DNA of 64,000 nucleotides, taken from assembly GCA_030654175.1 (NCBI GenBank), contig JAURXZ010000006.1, positions 186,001 through 250,000 of the forward strand. Reading direction: 5' to 3'. Both the position numbers and the translations under genes were made by a program. The DNA is from Bacteroidia bacterium. GTDB lineage: Bacteria > Bacteroidota > Bacteroidia > 2-12-FULL-35-15. The stretch's first letter is position 1. Every line of letters begins with the position of its first letter. Shown here in pieces: positions 1 through 7,724 of the stretch. The notes under the pieces are model-generated. The model was not told the origin of the DNA, ran no database searches, and saw only the letters and a list, made by a program, of their open reading frames with translations.

Positions 1-1
1 A

Positions 2-307
2 AAAGAAAAATACGGACTTCAAGTGGACATACAACCTCCTGATTCTGCCATTGATCATTACGATATCAGAGCAGAAATGCTTTCACTAAATGACAAAGCA
101 CATCTTATCGTTGATTTAGGTGTTACTGGAGGCAACGTTAAGAGCCAGCCCTTTTCACCAGTAATCGTTGTTATTACAGAATATGGCAAATTGTTTTATG
201 AATTGTTTAATTTATCACAAATTCCTTTTGAAGATAAATTAGAAGTTGCAGAACAAATAATACAACCTGAATGGTTTGAAAAATTGAAAAGAGAACAGCA
301 CCTTTGA
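2..307 (+). CDS. hypothetical protein, 5' end outside window
   Basis: The reading frame is open from the first complete codon at position 2 and ends at the TGA at 305-307, so the gene most likely begins upstream of the window; the GTG at 23 is only an internal valine codon. The visible ~101 residues have mixed acidic and aromatic composition, no signal peptide, no membrane segment and no motif I recognise. It ends directly at a tandem repeat block and is followed by an attC-like hairpin at 734-921, which fits a gene in a cassette whose left boundary is not visible. If the cassette rule described in the findings holds, that boundary should read GTTAGGGGC. Function unknown. Confidence 0.5.
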   Translation, partial: KEKYGLQVDIQPPDSAIDHYDIRAEMLSLNDKAHLIVDLGVTGGNVKSQPFSPVIVVITEYGKLFYELFNLSQIPFEDKLEVAEQIIQPEWFEKLKREQHL

Positions 308-336
308 ATATAGAACGTTTCGACCATAGAGTTTTA

Positions 337-700
337 AGACCTATGTGTTCAGAACTTTGTATAATGAGACCTGTGTGTAATACGACCGTAGCGTGTTTCG
401 ACCGTTATGTTTTTATAACTTTGTACTCAGACCTGTGTGTATTGCGACCAAAGCGTGTTTCGACCGTTATGTTTTTTATAACTTTGTACTCAGACCTGTG
501 TGTATTACGACCAGAGCGTGTTTCGACTGTTATGTTTTTTACAACTTTGTATTCAGACCTGTGTGTAATACGACCGTAATGTTTTAAGAACTTTGTATTC
601 AGACCTGTGTGTAATAGTACTGTCACGTGTTTCGACCGTTGTGTTTTAAGAACTTTGTATTCAGACCTGTGTGTAATACGACCGTAGCGTGTTTCGACTG
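337..700 (+). repeat. tandem repeat, ~62-63 bp unit, 7 copies
   Basis: Copies begin with AGACCTGTGTGTA or a close variant at 337, 367, 429, 492, 555, 601 and 663. Full units contain a GTGTGTAATACGACC segment, then GTGTTTCGACCG and TTATGTTTTTATAACTTTG. The first copy (30 bp) and the 555 copy (46 bp) are shortened by internal deletions. The block starts right after the stop codon of the partial gene and ends before the hairpin at 734. Related degenerate copies follow genes at 3025-3140, 54500-54670 and 57450-57790. It is not a CRISPR: there are no unique spacers, the whole unit repeats. Confidence 0.85.
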
Positions 701-733
701 ATATAAATATAACTCGAAAGAAAATTTGCACTT

Positions 734-921
734 GCCCCTAACATCACCTAAATGATAAAGCCGTTTATAGTAAGCTTCATCATTTAAGTTCGCAATGAAA
801 ATAGGTCGTGGCAAAAACATTTCACAACGGAAGAAAATTATTTTTTATTTGTTTTTGCCACTTGTAATTTTATAATTTTGTTTACGAAGTCGGCTTCATC
901 ATTTAGCTTGCCGTTATGGGC
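734..921 (+). other. attC-like hairpin 1 (cassette boundary)
   Basis: A 188-bp imperfect palindrome. It opens with GCCCCTAAC (734-742) and closes with GTTATGGGC (913-921). The arms pair through CTAAATGAT and AAGCCG on the left and CGGCTT and ATCATTTAG on the right, and an inner hairpin pairs GTGGCAAAAACA with TGTTTTTGCCAC-like sequence. The layout (AAC-ending element, pairing arms, GTT-starting element) is that of an integron attC site, although the core does not strictly fit GTTRRRY. The interior is strongly similar to hairpin 4 at 7506-7695. Confidence 0.7.
848..880 (+). promoter_or_regulatory. Bacteroidota-type promoter inside hairpin 1
   Basis: TTTG (848-851), a 21-bp spacer and TAATTTTG (873-880) fit the Bacteroidota -33 TTTG / -7 TAnnTTTG consensus. 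The element lies in the right half of the hairpin and points at the gene starting at 945, which has only 23 bp between the cassette boundary and its ATG and therefore no room for a promoter of its own. The same element is found at the corresponding place in hairpin 4. Confidence 0.5.
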
Positions 922-944
922 AATACTAAAAATCAATACGGTAC

Positions 945-1583
945 ATGAAAGCAATTATTTTATTTGGATTTTCTTTTCTACTCCTTTCATGTAATCAACA
1001 AACTGAAAAGACTGCAACAATCACAGACTCTTTGTCAAATAAACCTACATTAGATTCGAAAATAATAGACCTAACTGGAGAAATTATTTCACCTTTTCAA
1101 AAAGAACTTAATAATGCCATCAAGGATCAAAAAATTGACCCTTACTACAAAGACATATACAAACAAGAAAAACTGATTGTTGCAGACGATAATAAAATGC
1201 TATCAATTACAGACAGTTTATTTACTAATGATCCTAACACTGACCTTTTCTTTTTCATAGTATTTACAAAATCAATGAATGGTTCAGATGGCTTTTATTC
1301 TGAGGCACTTGGACTTGCATCATTTAATTTTATAACTACCAAAACAGAATGGTTTGCTGACTATTTTAACATTGCTCCTAAGCTGACCGACCAAGACATG
1401 GATAATTGGGCAACCTATATTTGGGGAGAAATTCAAATTTCTAGAGAGAACCAAGAAGGAAAAGCCATTAATGAACTGGAAGAAAAACTATTGGACAACT
1501 TAAAAGGAGTAAGAGAAGAATACAAAGTGGTAATAGAAAAACTAATTAAAAAAATAAGAAGTACTGCCCATAACACCACCTAA
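945..1583 (+). CDS. hypothetical lipoprotein (cassette gene)
   Basis: 212 residues. The N-terminus has a short hydrophobic segment ending in LLLSC, a lipobox with the lipid-modified Cys near residue 16, so the product should be anchored in the cell envelope. The rest is soluble, rich in Asp, Lys and aromatic residues, with a charged helix at the C-terminus. I recognise no family. The ATG lies 23 bp after the GTT boundary at 913. The last codons (AHNTT) and the stop are encoded inside the opening element of the next hairpin (1566), so the cassette boundary supplies the end of the protein. It is flanked on both sides by attC-like sites and is the only gene of its unit. Confidence 0.75.
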   Translation: MKAIILFGFSFLLLSCNQQTEKTATITDSLSNKPTLDSKIIDLTGEIISPFQKELNNAIKDQKIDPYYKDIYKQEKLIVADDNKMLSITDSLFTNDPNTDLFFFIVFTKSMNGSDGFYSEALGLASFNFITTKTEWFADYFNIAPKLTDQDMDNWATYIWGEIQISRENQEGKAINELEEKLLDNLKGVREEYKVVIEKLIKKIRSTAHNTT

Positions 1584-1747
1584 AATAAATGCGGAGCAAG
1601 TGCAAGTTGCAAATGTTTTTTCGCAGCGGTATAAATTAATTTCTAAACATTTGCAAGGTTGGTTTGTGCTTTTAATTTACATTTGCGGTAACGAATAGCA
1701 GAGTGCAAGTAAGTCCGCACTTCTTTTAGGTTCGTTCGTTGTGTGCC
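1566..1747 (+). other. attC-like hairpin 2 (cassette boundary)
   Basis: A 182-bp imperfect palindrome from GCCCATAAC (1566-1574) to GTTGTGTGCC (1738-1747). ACCTAAAA near 1578 pairs with TTTTAGGT near 1725, TGCGGA with TCCGCA, and an inner perfect 12-bp hairpin pairs TTGCAAATGTTT (1607-1618) with AAACATTTGCAA (1645-1656). GCCCATAAC is the exact reverse complement of GTTATGGGC at 913, the left end of the same unit. A -7-like TACATTTG lies at 1678-1685 without a well-spaced -33 element. Confidence 0.72.
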
Positions 1748-1855
1748 ATTGTAAAAAAAAAAAGAACGGACAACCTTTCCGTTCGACAATTATGATTTCT
1801 GTAAATCGAATTTTGAATTTATTATACCGTATCTTTCGACTATTGTTCTTTTCGA
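1738..1855 (+). repeat. cassette leader repeat, copy 1
   Basis: The sequence from GTTGTGTGCCATTG onward recurs at 3238-3360 with the same order of blocks: an A-run, a short hairpin GAACGGA...TCCGTTC, GACAATTAT, then GAATTTTGAATTTATTATA and a TTTCG motif. The copies begin exactly 1,500 bp apart, both at a GTT boundary, so two successive units share the same 5' leader. This suggests duplication, or capture of units from a common pool. Confidence 0.75.
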
Positions 1856-1930
1856 CTACTAATTTTTAAAAAACATTTATTAATTAACACATAGATGTAT
1901 TTAGACCCTGATGTTGCTAACAGAAATTAC

Positions 1931-3022
1931 ATGAAACCTCAGCAGACAATTTTACTGATAATTGTTTTGATGACTTTTGGAAGTTGTAAAAACTTTAATT
2001 CAAAAATAATCGAGGAAAATGCTAACCAAGCGGAGTATTATGGGAACAAAAAAGATACTGCATTAGTTAAACATTCAAAAGAAAAGGTATTTCCCAAAAT
2101 TAGTAATCTATCCGAATACAAAAGGTCTGTATTTATTCCAACATTAGAAAGCAAAATTTCTAATAAAAAAAATGCAGTTTATTGTGTAACACTTTTGTAT
2201 GCTTGGGACGAGATAAGAAAAACTATAACAACACCGTTGCAAATTGAGGATAAATTTTCTGATTTGTCATTGTTAAATAATTCGAAATCTTATATCGGAG
2301 TTCTGGATTCAGAAGATTATGAAGCAAAAGGTGAAGTAATTGGAGATAAAATAATAGCGAAAGCCAGTTTTAAGAAATCATTACCATTTGAAGTTAGACT
2401 CCAGGGTTTTGATAACGAAATAAAAGTAGAAGATAAACTAAAATTTGATAATATAAAAGTTGCATCATTTGGCACTTTTGGTTGTTTTCGTGACATTTCA
2501 AGTATGATTGAAATTCTTTTCTACGAAGACGATAATAATTTTATTCTGAAGTTAATACCAAAAGACAAGCAACATGAGATAGTTTTATTTAAGTCTGAAA
2601 TTAAATTCAACTCAATGACTGAAATTATTGAAGAAATAAGTAAGAAAGTTGAAATTGGAAAAGTTGAAAGCCAAAATAAAAAATTAAGATGGAAATATAG
2701 ATTCGAAGAGATGGATGTCGTAATTATTCCTAAATTCAAATTTAATATAGAAACAAATTACAAGGCACTAGAAGGTCAAAATTTCAAATCAAATGAAAGT
2801 GTATTTTATATTGAAACAGCCTCGCAAAAAACTGCTTTTATTTTAGATGAAAATGGCGCAGATATTGAAAGTGAAGCATTAATGGCTGCTTCCTCTAACA
2901 AACCTAAACCTAAGAAAATGAGATTTGATAAACCATTTTTCTTGATGCTTAAAAAGGCGGACTGTATGAATCCCTATTTTGGACTATGGACGACAAATAC
3001 AGAATTAATGGTAAAAGAATAA
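1931..3022 (+). CDS. hypothetical lipoprotein (cassette gene)
   Basis: I place the start at the ATG at 1931 because the sequence from there (MKPQQTILLIIVLMTFGSC) is a typical lipoprotein signal ending in GSC; an upstream ATG at 1895 would add 12 polar residues in front of it. The mature protein of about 345 residues is soluble, rich in Lys, Ile and Asn, without recognised domains. It is the single gene of the unit between hairpins 2 and 3, and a degenerate GACC-type repeat block follows its stop codon. Function unknown; an envelope location is the only inference. Confidence 0.72.
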   Translation: MKPQQTILLIIVLMTFGSCKNFNSKIIEENANQAEYYGNKKDTALVKHSKEKVFPKISNLSEYKRSVFIPTLESKISNKKNAVYCVTLLYAWDEIRKTITTPLQIEDKFSDLSLLNNSKSYIGVLDSEDYEAKGEVIGDKIIAKASFKKSLPFEVRLQGFDNEIKVEDKLKFDNIKVASFGTFGCFRDISSMIEILFYEDDNNFILKLIPKDKQHEIVLFKSEIKFNSMTEIIEEISKKVEIGKVESQNKKLRWKYRFEEMDVVIIPKFKFNIETNYKALEGQNFKSNESVFYIETASQKTAFILDENGADIESEALMAASSNKPKPKKMRFDKPFFLMLKKADCMNPYFGLWTTNTELMVKE

Positions 3023-3024
3023 TT

Positions 3025-3140
3025 CTTAGAAATATGTTTTACGACCACTGTACATTTTGACCATAGCGTATCTCGACCGTTACGTTTTTAGAAAAAAATA
3101 TTACGACCGCTGCGTGCCACGACCATAGCGTATTTGGACT
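3025..3140 (+). repeat. degenerate GACC repeat block after cassette gene
   Basis: Contains several ACGACC / TTTGACCATAGCGTAT / TCGACCGTTACGTTTTTAGAA segments, recognisably related to the tandem unit at 337-700 (shared GACCATAGCG, TTTCGACCGTTATG and GTTTTTA elements) but more diverged. As at 337-700 it lies between a gene's stop codon and the closing hairpin and reads in the sense of the gene. Confidence 0.55.
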
Positions 3141-3161
3141 TTAACGAAAAGAAAGAACAAC

Positions 3162-3247
3162 GGCACACAACATAAAATATGCAATACCTTTGCCGACACG
3201 CTCAAAAAGGCCAATGCGCGGCATCGCCTATTTGACCGTTGTGTGCC
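3162..3247 (+). other. attC-like hairpin 3 (cassette boundary)
   Basis: An 86-bp palindromic element from GGCACACAAC (3162-3171) to GTTGTGTGCC (3238-3247). The outer 10 bp are perfect inverted repeats, and the interior holds GACACGCTCAAA and GCGCGGCATCG. The opening element is the exact reverse complement of the left end of the same unit (GTTGTGTGCC at 1738). The interior strongly resembles the reverse complement of hairpin C at 58298-58379, including the ACACGCTCAAAG and AATGCGCGGCATCG blocks, which links the two arrays. Confidence 0.72.
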
Positions 3248-3360
3248 ATTGTAAAAAAAGAAAAACGAACGGACAGAAACTTTCCGTTCGACAATTATAA
3301 TTTTTGCAGACTGAATTTTGAATTTATTATAACGTAACTTTCGGCTGTTCCGTTTTTTTA
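3238..3360 (+). repeat. cassette leader repeat, copy 2
   Basis: Second copy of the leader described at 1738-1855, differing by small indels in the A-run and scattered substitutions. I see no convincing gene between here and the hairpin at 3616. Confidence 0.72.
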
Positions 3361-3615
3361 CTATTATCAGGGTTACCTACCCAAAATGGGTGGATAGGCC
3401 TGACAAAATCAGGGGCATAAACAAGTTGGCTGCAAGGCGGACAGAAAATTTCTCCGTAACGACAATTCATCAAAAACTAAAATCATTTTTCTTTCAAAAA
3501 AGTAAACTGGCGGACTTCTTTGCAACCACACATCGACCGCTCAAAAGTTTAAATTTTTACTCCACCGCACATTTTTACGCACCGCTGAAAAAGCGGTACG
3601 ATTTGGCTATCACAC

Positions 3616-3708
3616 ATTGCAGCACATTTGCAGGTTAATTTTATTTATGCGTAGAAAAAATACGCATAAATAAAATTTGCTGAGCACCACCTGCAAAAGA
3701 GCTGCAAT
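3616..3708. repeat. long nested palindrome
   Basis: Three nested arms: ATTGCAGC (3616) with GCTGCAAT (3701-3708), TTTGCAGGT with ACCTGCAAA, and a perfect central stem of 16 bp built on ATTTTATTTATGCGTA with its complement around a GAAAAAA loop. It lies about 35 bp from the truncated transposase remnant. It lacks the GTT/AAC ends of the cassette hairpins, so I treat it as a separate element, perhaps a terminator or a small repeat associated with the insertion sequence. Confidence 0.65.
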
Positions 3709-3743
3709 CCCGACCGCTCACAAATTGGTGTGCTTCGCACGAA

Positions 3744-4013
3744 TTATGCGCTACTCCCTCCGGTGGCAGAACGTAAGCCATTACTAATGTCTCGTAGTGA
3801 TTGGCTTTTTGCAAACTGACAGAAGAGCATGAATACCAAATGAGTCCAGCTATTGAATCCTTTTTGATGCTTATCTGTTTCCTTTTCTTTTACAAGTTTT
3901 GAAAATTTTAATCCGTCTAACTTGGAGATAATTTGAGAAAACAAAGTTGCATCTGTCTTGAGAGAAAATTTTTTTTTGTGCAACTCAAAGATAATTGAGA
4001 TACTTAAATTCAT
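3744..4013 (-). mobile_element. IS4-family transposase, truncated N-terminal remnant
   Basis: About 89 residues. The order FSQIISKLD, F-x-KLV, then the block around HQKGFNSWTHLVFMLFCQFA and SQSLRDISNGL is the N-terminal domain (DUF4372 type) of IS4-like transposases common in Bacteroidota. The DDE catalytic core that should follow is missing; after NGLRSATG the frame runs into unrelated sequence and stops, so only about a fifth of a transposase remains. No terminal inverted repeat pair is visible around it. It is a dead insertion-sequence relic inside the largest cassette unit (3238-7689). Confidence 0.75.
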
Positions 4014-4067
4014 TCTATTATTTTTTAACGTTTAGGACGCTACTGATTGGTCTTATATATTTTCATT

Positions 4068-6905
4068 TTAATTGAGCTCCACAACCTTTTTTATAACTGA
4101 CTTTCCATCAATCATAATTTTAACAAAGTAAATACCAGCCCTATCTCCATTTGCTTTAGCACTGAATTTATATGTATACTCGGCCGCTATTTGATAAGCA
4201 TTTACAAGTGTTTGCACCTTTTGGCCAGTTGTATTATATACTTCGATACGTATGTCGGATGTTTTATTTAACACATAGCTAAGGGTAGTGTTTTCCGAAT
4301 ACGGGTTTGGAGAAATGGAAAAGGTAACTTCATCAGAAAGTCCCTTATTATTTGACCTTGAAGTACTGATTGCCCTTGTTGGTGAACAACTGATGTTCCA
4401 CACTGTCTCAACATGCCATCGAGCATTGGGGTACGATAAATAATCAGGATCGATAATGGTTAACTGTGAGCCTGAAACACCATTTACCAGTGCCCAATTG
4501 CCGGAACCACTGTTATCCCTCCAAAGATAATAAGCGTTTAACTCCGGGATGGGACTAATTTCGCCTTCTATTTGATAATCATTAAAAGTAAAAGTCCCAC
4601 CAGTTTGATTAATAAAAATAGTATTGTGGTATGCACTCATTGGGCTATAATTTCCACATGTATCTCGCACTTGTAATTTATACCGGTATGTACCGCTATT
4701 TGGATTCCCTGAAAATGGGAAATACAAATTTCTTACTGTATCTACTAGTAAACTCAATGAATCCATTGAAACCGCACCAACTCTTTTGTAGGTATTAGAA
4801 AGTGTTTCACGATATACAATAAATGAATCAACATTGGTATAAGATGCCTTGTCCCAATAAATAATATTATTTGTTGATGTGTTATCTACTGTTACCATGC
4901 AAATGGAAGGCGCTGCGGGTATTGGCAAAACCTGTGTTATCTGGCTATCAATATTTGAGCAGTTATTTCCATCAACATAAGTATACGTGATAGGTTGCAT
5001 ACCGCTTCCAGCGATAGAAGGATTGAAGCTATTATTGCTTATTCCAACGCCACTAAATATACCTCCAGCAGGAAATCCTGTTAACGTTTTTATGGAATCA
5101 TTAAAACATAAAACACTATTCAAACCACTGAAACCAACTATTGGTAATGAATTTATTATTGTATTAACAGGCTTAATATCATCGAGGCATCCACCTGAGG
5201 CTGTAAGTTTTATATAATATGTTCCGCTTGTCGCAATGGTATTGGGAGATAACAAAGTATTTGTAGCACTAGTATCCATCCAGTACGATAATAAGCCAAC
5301 ACCAGTGCTTCCGGCTGTTATGGAATTTGCTGTAAGATCAACAGTATTGGGAAAACATACTGAAGCTGGGTCTGAAACATTTAAAACTGGTTGTTGGAAA
5401 ACGACAACATCAGTTCCTGAAGAGATTTGAGAGCAGCCCATTGAAGGCGTTACAGTAACAGAGTAATTTCCTGAACTTGAAACAACAATGCTTTGTGTGG
5501 TTTCATTGTTTGACCATAAGAAACTGCTTCCTGAACTTGCTGTTAAAGTAACATTGCTACCCTGGCAAAATGTTGTTGTTCCACTTGAAGTAATTGTTGA
5601 TGTTAATGCAGCAATTGTAAATGTACTTCCAGTCGAAAGATTTAAAGAGTTAAATGAGCCGGCTGGAGCGGGCTGTTGGGAAGCTAGATAATTACTAAAG
5701 GCAACCTGCCCGACATTAATGTTATCATAATAATCATATATTTTTGAAGCAATAGCAGCAGTATTTGTAGTATCCCACCAATTATTTTTTGCAGTAACTC
5801 CTGAGCTTGACAAATTTTGTAGATTGAATACTGAATTACTAATAAAATTGCAACTATCCATAACTACCGAATTTGCATTCGATATTTTCATTCCAATAGC
5901 ATTTTCAGAAATAGTTGAATTAGTTATAGATACGTAACCTCCAATCTGGTATCCTGAATAGCCTGTTATTTCGAAAGCAATACCAGTGTTATTGCCCATT
6001 TGCTTTACAGATGCAATTGCTCCGTTTCCAAAAATTATTCCGTTTGAAGCAGTATTATTGATTATACTTTTTGAAATGTTAACGGTAGCAGTGGGCAGGT
6101 TAATGGGAACATTGTCTAGTTCGCTATTTGAAATTGAAAGCGGACCACCTACTGGAGTTCCCCATCCTTCGGTTATTTCAGAAGAAATTATTTTTGAATG
6201 ATTGAAAGAAATATTTGCTCCGCAGCAACCAATCAGTAATGATGAATTGGAAACAGTACTACTATCGAAATTAATTCCATAATTATAGGGATCGGAATTA
6301 ATTATGCAATTGTCAATAAAACTGCTTTTTAAAGTTATTGGCTCAGTGCAGGGGTAAACTCCCCATAGTCTACTCCCAATAATGGTTGTTTTGTTAAGAA
6401 TCAAGGAGGCTGAAGTTTGGTAACCATGAGTTATTACATTACTGTTGCTGAATAAAGCATTATAAATAATTAAAATTCCTGAATTTTTTATTGGATCCTC
6501 ATTCTGTTCACTTTCATTTGCAAGCTGAACTGCAGGCTTTGGACCATAAAATTGAAGGTTATTTAAACTGCTATTACTTAAATTAGCCCCTTTAAACATT
6601 AGCATCGGATTATTGCCACCTGAACATCCATTAAAAAAGATAGGTAGTGTATCAATTCCATTAGCAACTATGGCTCCTTGAATTATAATTTGATAATCTC
6701 CATTGTAAGTAATTTTTACACCGGGTTGAATTGTCAATGTAATCCCCAATGGTATTCCAATATCGCCAATTAAATTGTAAGGACTGCCGCTTATATTCCA
6801 GGTGGTGTTTGAAAAGAATGCTCCGCTTACGTCAGTTTGGGCTTTGGAAGTTTGCAATCCAAAGATAATTAAGAGAAATATAAAAATTGAAAATTGTGAT
6901 TTCAT
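4068..6905 (-). CDS. secreted T9SS cargo, beta-helix and Ig-like domains
   Basis: 945 residues from the ATG at 6905; the upstream ATG (6941) would add 12 charged residues before a clear signal peptide (MKSQFSIFIFLLIIFGLQTSKAQ). Residues ~30-400 contain repeated N-x-S-x-I rungs with many Asn and Ser, typical of a right-handed beta-helix. An Ig-like segment follows (TTFCQGSNVTLTASSG...SNYSVTVTPS type, ~450-520), then FSGVGISNNSFNPSIAGSG-type repeats. The last ~85 residues (SISPNPYSENTTLSYVL ... GIYFVKIMIDGKSVIKKVVEL) form a T9SS type A sorting domain, so the protein should be exported to the cell surface or medium. It lies in the unit between 3238 and 7689. Substrate or ligand unknown. Confidence 0.85.
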   Translation of the reverse strand: MKSQFSIFIFLLIIFGLQTSKAQTDVSGAFFSNTTWNISGSPYNLIGDIGIPLGITLTIQPGVKITYNGDYQIIIQGAIVANGIDTLPIFFNGCSGGNNPMLMFKGANLSNSSLNNLQFYGPKPAVQLANESEQNEDPIKNSGILIIYNALFSNSNVITHGYQTSASLILNKTTIIGSRLWGVYPCTEPITLKSSFIDNCIINSDPYNYGINFDSSTVSNSSLLIGCCGANISFNHSKIISSEITEGWGTPVGGPLSISNSELDNVPINLPTATVNISKSIINNTASNGIIFGNGAIASVKQMGNNTGIAFEITGYSGYQIGGYVSITNSTISENAIGMKISNANSVVMDSCNFISNSVFNLQNLSSSGVTAKNNWWDTTNTAAIASKIYDYYDNINVGQVAFSNYLASQQPAPAGSFNSLNLSTGSTFTIAALTSTITSSGTTTFCQGSNVTLTASSGSSFLWSNNETTQSIVVSSSGNYSVTVTPSMGCSQISSGTDVVVFQQPVLNVSDPASVCFPNTVDLTANSITAGSTGVGLLSYWMDTSATNTLLSPNTIATSGTYYIKLTASGGCLDDIKPVNTIINSLPIVGFSGLNSVLCFNDSIKTLTGFPAGGIFSGVGISNNSFNPSIAGSGMQPITYTYVDGNNCSNIDSQITQVLPIPAAPSICMVTVDNTSTNNIIYWDKASYTNVDSFIVYRETLSNTYKRVGAVSMDSLSLLVDTVRNLYFPFSGNPNSGTYRYKLQVRDTCGNYSPMSAYHNTIFINQTGGTFTFNDYQIEGEISPIPELNAYYLWRDNSGSGNWALVNGVSGSQLTIIDPDYLSYPNARWHVETVWNISCSPTRAISTSRSNNKGLSDEVTFSISPNPYSENTTLSYVLNKTSDIRIEVYNTTGQKVQTLVNAYQIAAEYTYKFSAKANGDRAGIYFVKIMIDGKSVIKKVVELN

Positions 6906-6940
6906 ATTCTTGGATTTATTTATTTTATTGACCAATAGCA

Positions 6941-7267
6941 TTATTGCATTTTCACATACTTTTCATTAACTGATTTCGCATGAATCATAATCTTAACAAA
7001 GTATGTACCAGCCCATCTCCATTTGCTTTAGCACTATAATTATATGTGTTCAAAGCGCTGTTTGAGTTGAACTTACAAGTGTTTTATCCTTTTTTTCATC
7101 TTGTTATATCCTTTCATATATGCATCTGAATTTTTATTCAATATATATGTTTTGTTTGTTTCCTCAGTAAGGGTTAGGTGAAATGGTAAGAGCAATTTCA
7201 TCCGAAAGAGCATGTGTACATAGGACATCGCCCCCCCAAAAAAAGTGTAATTATTTTTCAAGTTCAT
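6941..7267 (-). pseudogene. decayed 3' end of a second T9SS gene
   Basis: Translated in shifting minus-strand frames it gives ETNKTYILNKNSD, then TYNYSAKANGD, then AGTYFVKIMIHAKSV, ending in EKYVKMQ and a stop at 6941-6943. These segments align with the sorting domain of the neighbouring gene at 4068-4340 (TTLSYVLNKTSD, TYKFSAKANGD, AGIYFVKIMIDGKSV). At least one frameshift lies between GD and AG. The relic sits just upstream of the intact gene, so an ancestral tandem pair of T9SS genes has lost one member, or the tail was duplicated. Confidence 0.8.
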
Positions 7268-7505
7268 AAATTAAATCACGTTAATAATTTAATTCGTATA
7301 AACAAATATGCCAGATACACATAAGGATATTGGTTTTCAGATTAATTTAATTCGAAAAAAAGGTGATTAAATTGTTTTGATTTTAGAGATGTATGAAATC
7401 CGATTAAAATGTTCTGCCGTATGTGACGAACTGTAGGTAATCGGACTTCTGTATGTGGCGAACTGCTGGGACTATAACATAACGACAAGACAAAAAAGAA
7501 ACAAC
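7268..7505. other. gene-free spacer upstream of hairpin 4
   Basis: No supportable gene. Two imperfect direct copies of a CTGYMGTATGTGRCGAACTG motif occur around 7413-7470, about 37 bp apart, each preceding a related TCGGACTT or CTGGGACT segment. The rest is AT-rich sequence that could carry promoter elements, but none is convincing. Confidence 0.4.
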
Positions 7506-7695
7506 GGCACACAACATTGGCTAAGCGAAATAGCCGTTAATAGCCAGTTTCATCATTTTAGTTAGCAATGAAAATTGGTCGTGGCAAAAACATTTCACAG
7601 CGGAAAAAAAAATATTTTTTATTTTGTTTTTGCCACTGGTAATTGATTAATTTCGTTTACGAAGGCGGCCATGTTCGCCAAGCCTGCCGTTATGC
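7506..7695 (+). other. attC-like hairpin 4 (cassette boundary)
   Basis: A 190-bp imperfect palindrome from GGCACACAAC (7506-7515) to GTTATGC (7689-7695). GGCTAAGCGAA pairs with TTCGCCAAGCC, and an inner stem pairs GTGGCAAAAAC with GTTTTTGCCAC. The opening element is the exact reverse complement of GTTGTGTGCC at 3238, implying that everything from 3238 to here (IS remnant, T9SS gene, pseudogene) forms one unit of about 4.45 kb. The interior is strongly similar to hairpin 1 (GGTCGTGGCAAAAACATTTC and TTTTGCCACT blocks). Confidence 0.7.
7623..7655 (+). promoter_or_regulatory. promoter-like element inside hairpin 4
   Basis: TTTG (7623-7626), a 21-bp spacer and TAATTTCG (7648-7655), one base off the TAnnTTTG consensus, at the same relative place as the promoter in hairpin 1. 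It points at the serine hydrolase gene starting at 7725. Confidence 0.4.
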
Positions 7696-7724
7696 ATAAG
7701 TTTTAAAGACCACCGAATCACATC

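Noticed and set aside
337-700. Possible CRISPR array
   Set aside because: No unique spacers between copies and no cas genes; the whole 62-bp unit repeats.
304-731. Three overlapping open frames on both strands in the tandem repeat
   Set aside because: They are translations of the repeat unit; the peptides repeat every ~21 residues and have no start signals.
3390-3638. Open frame of 82 codons between hairpin 3 and the long palindrome
   Set aside because: No ribosome site, no family resemblance, odd composition, and it runs into the palindrome at 3616.
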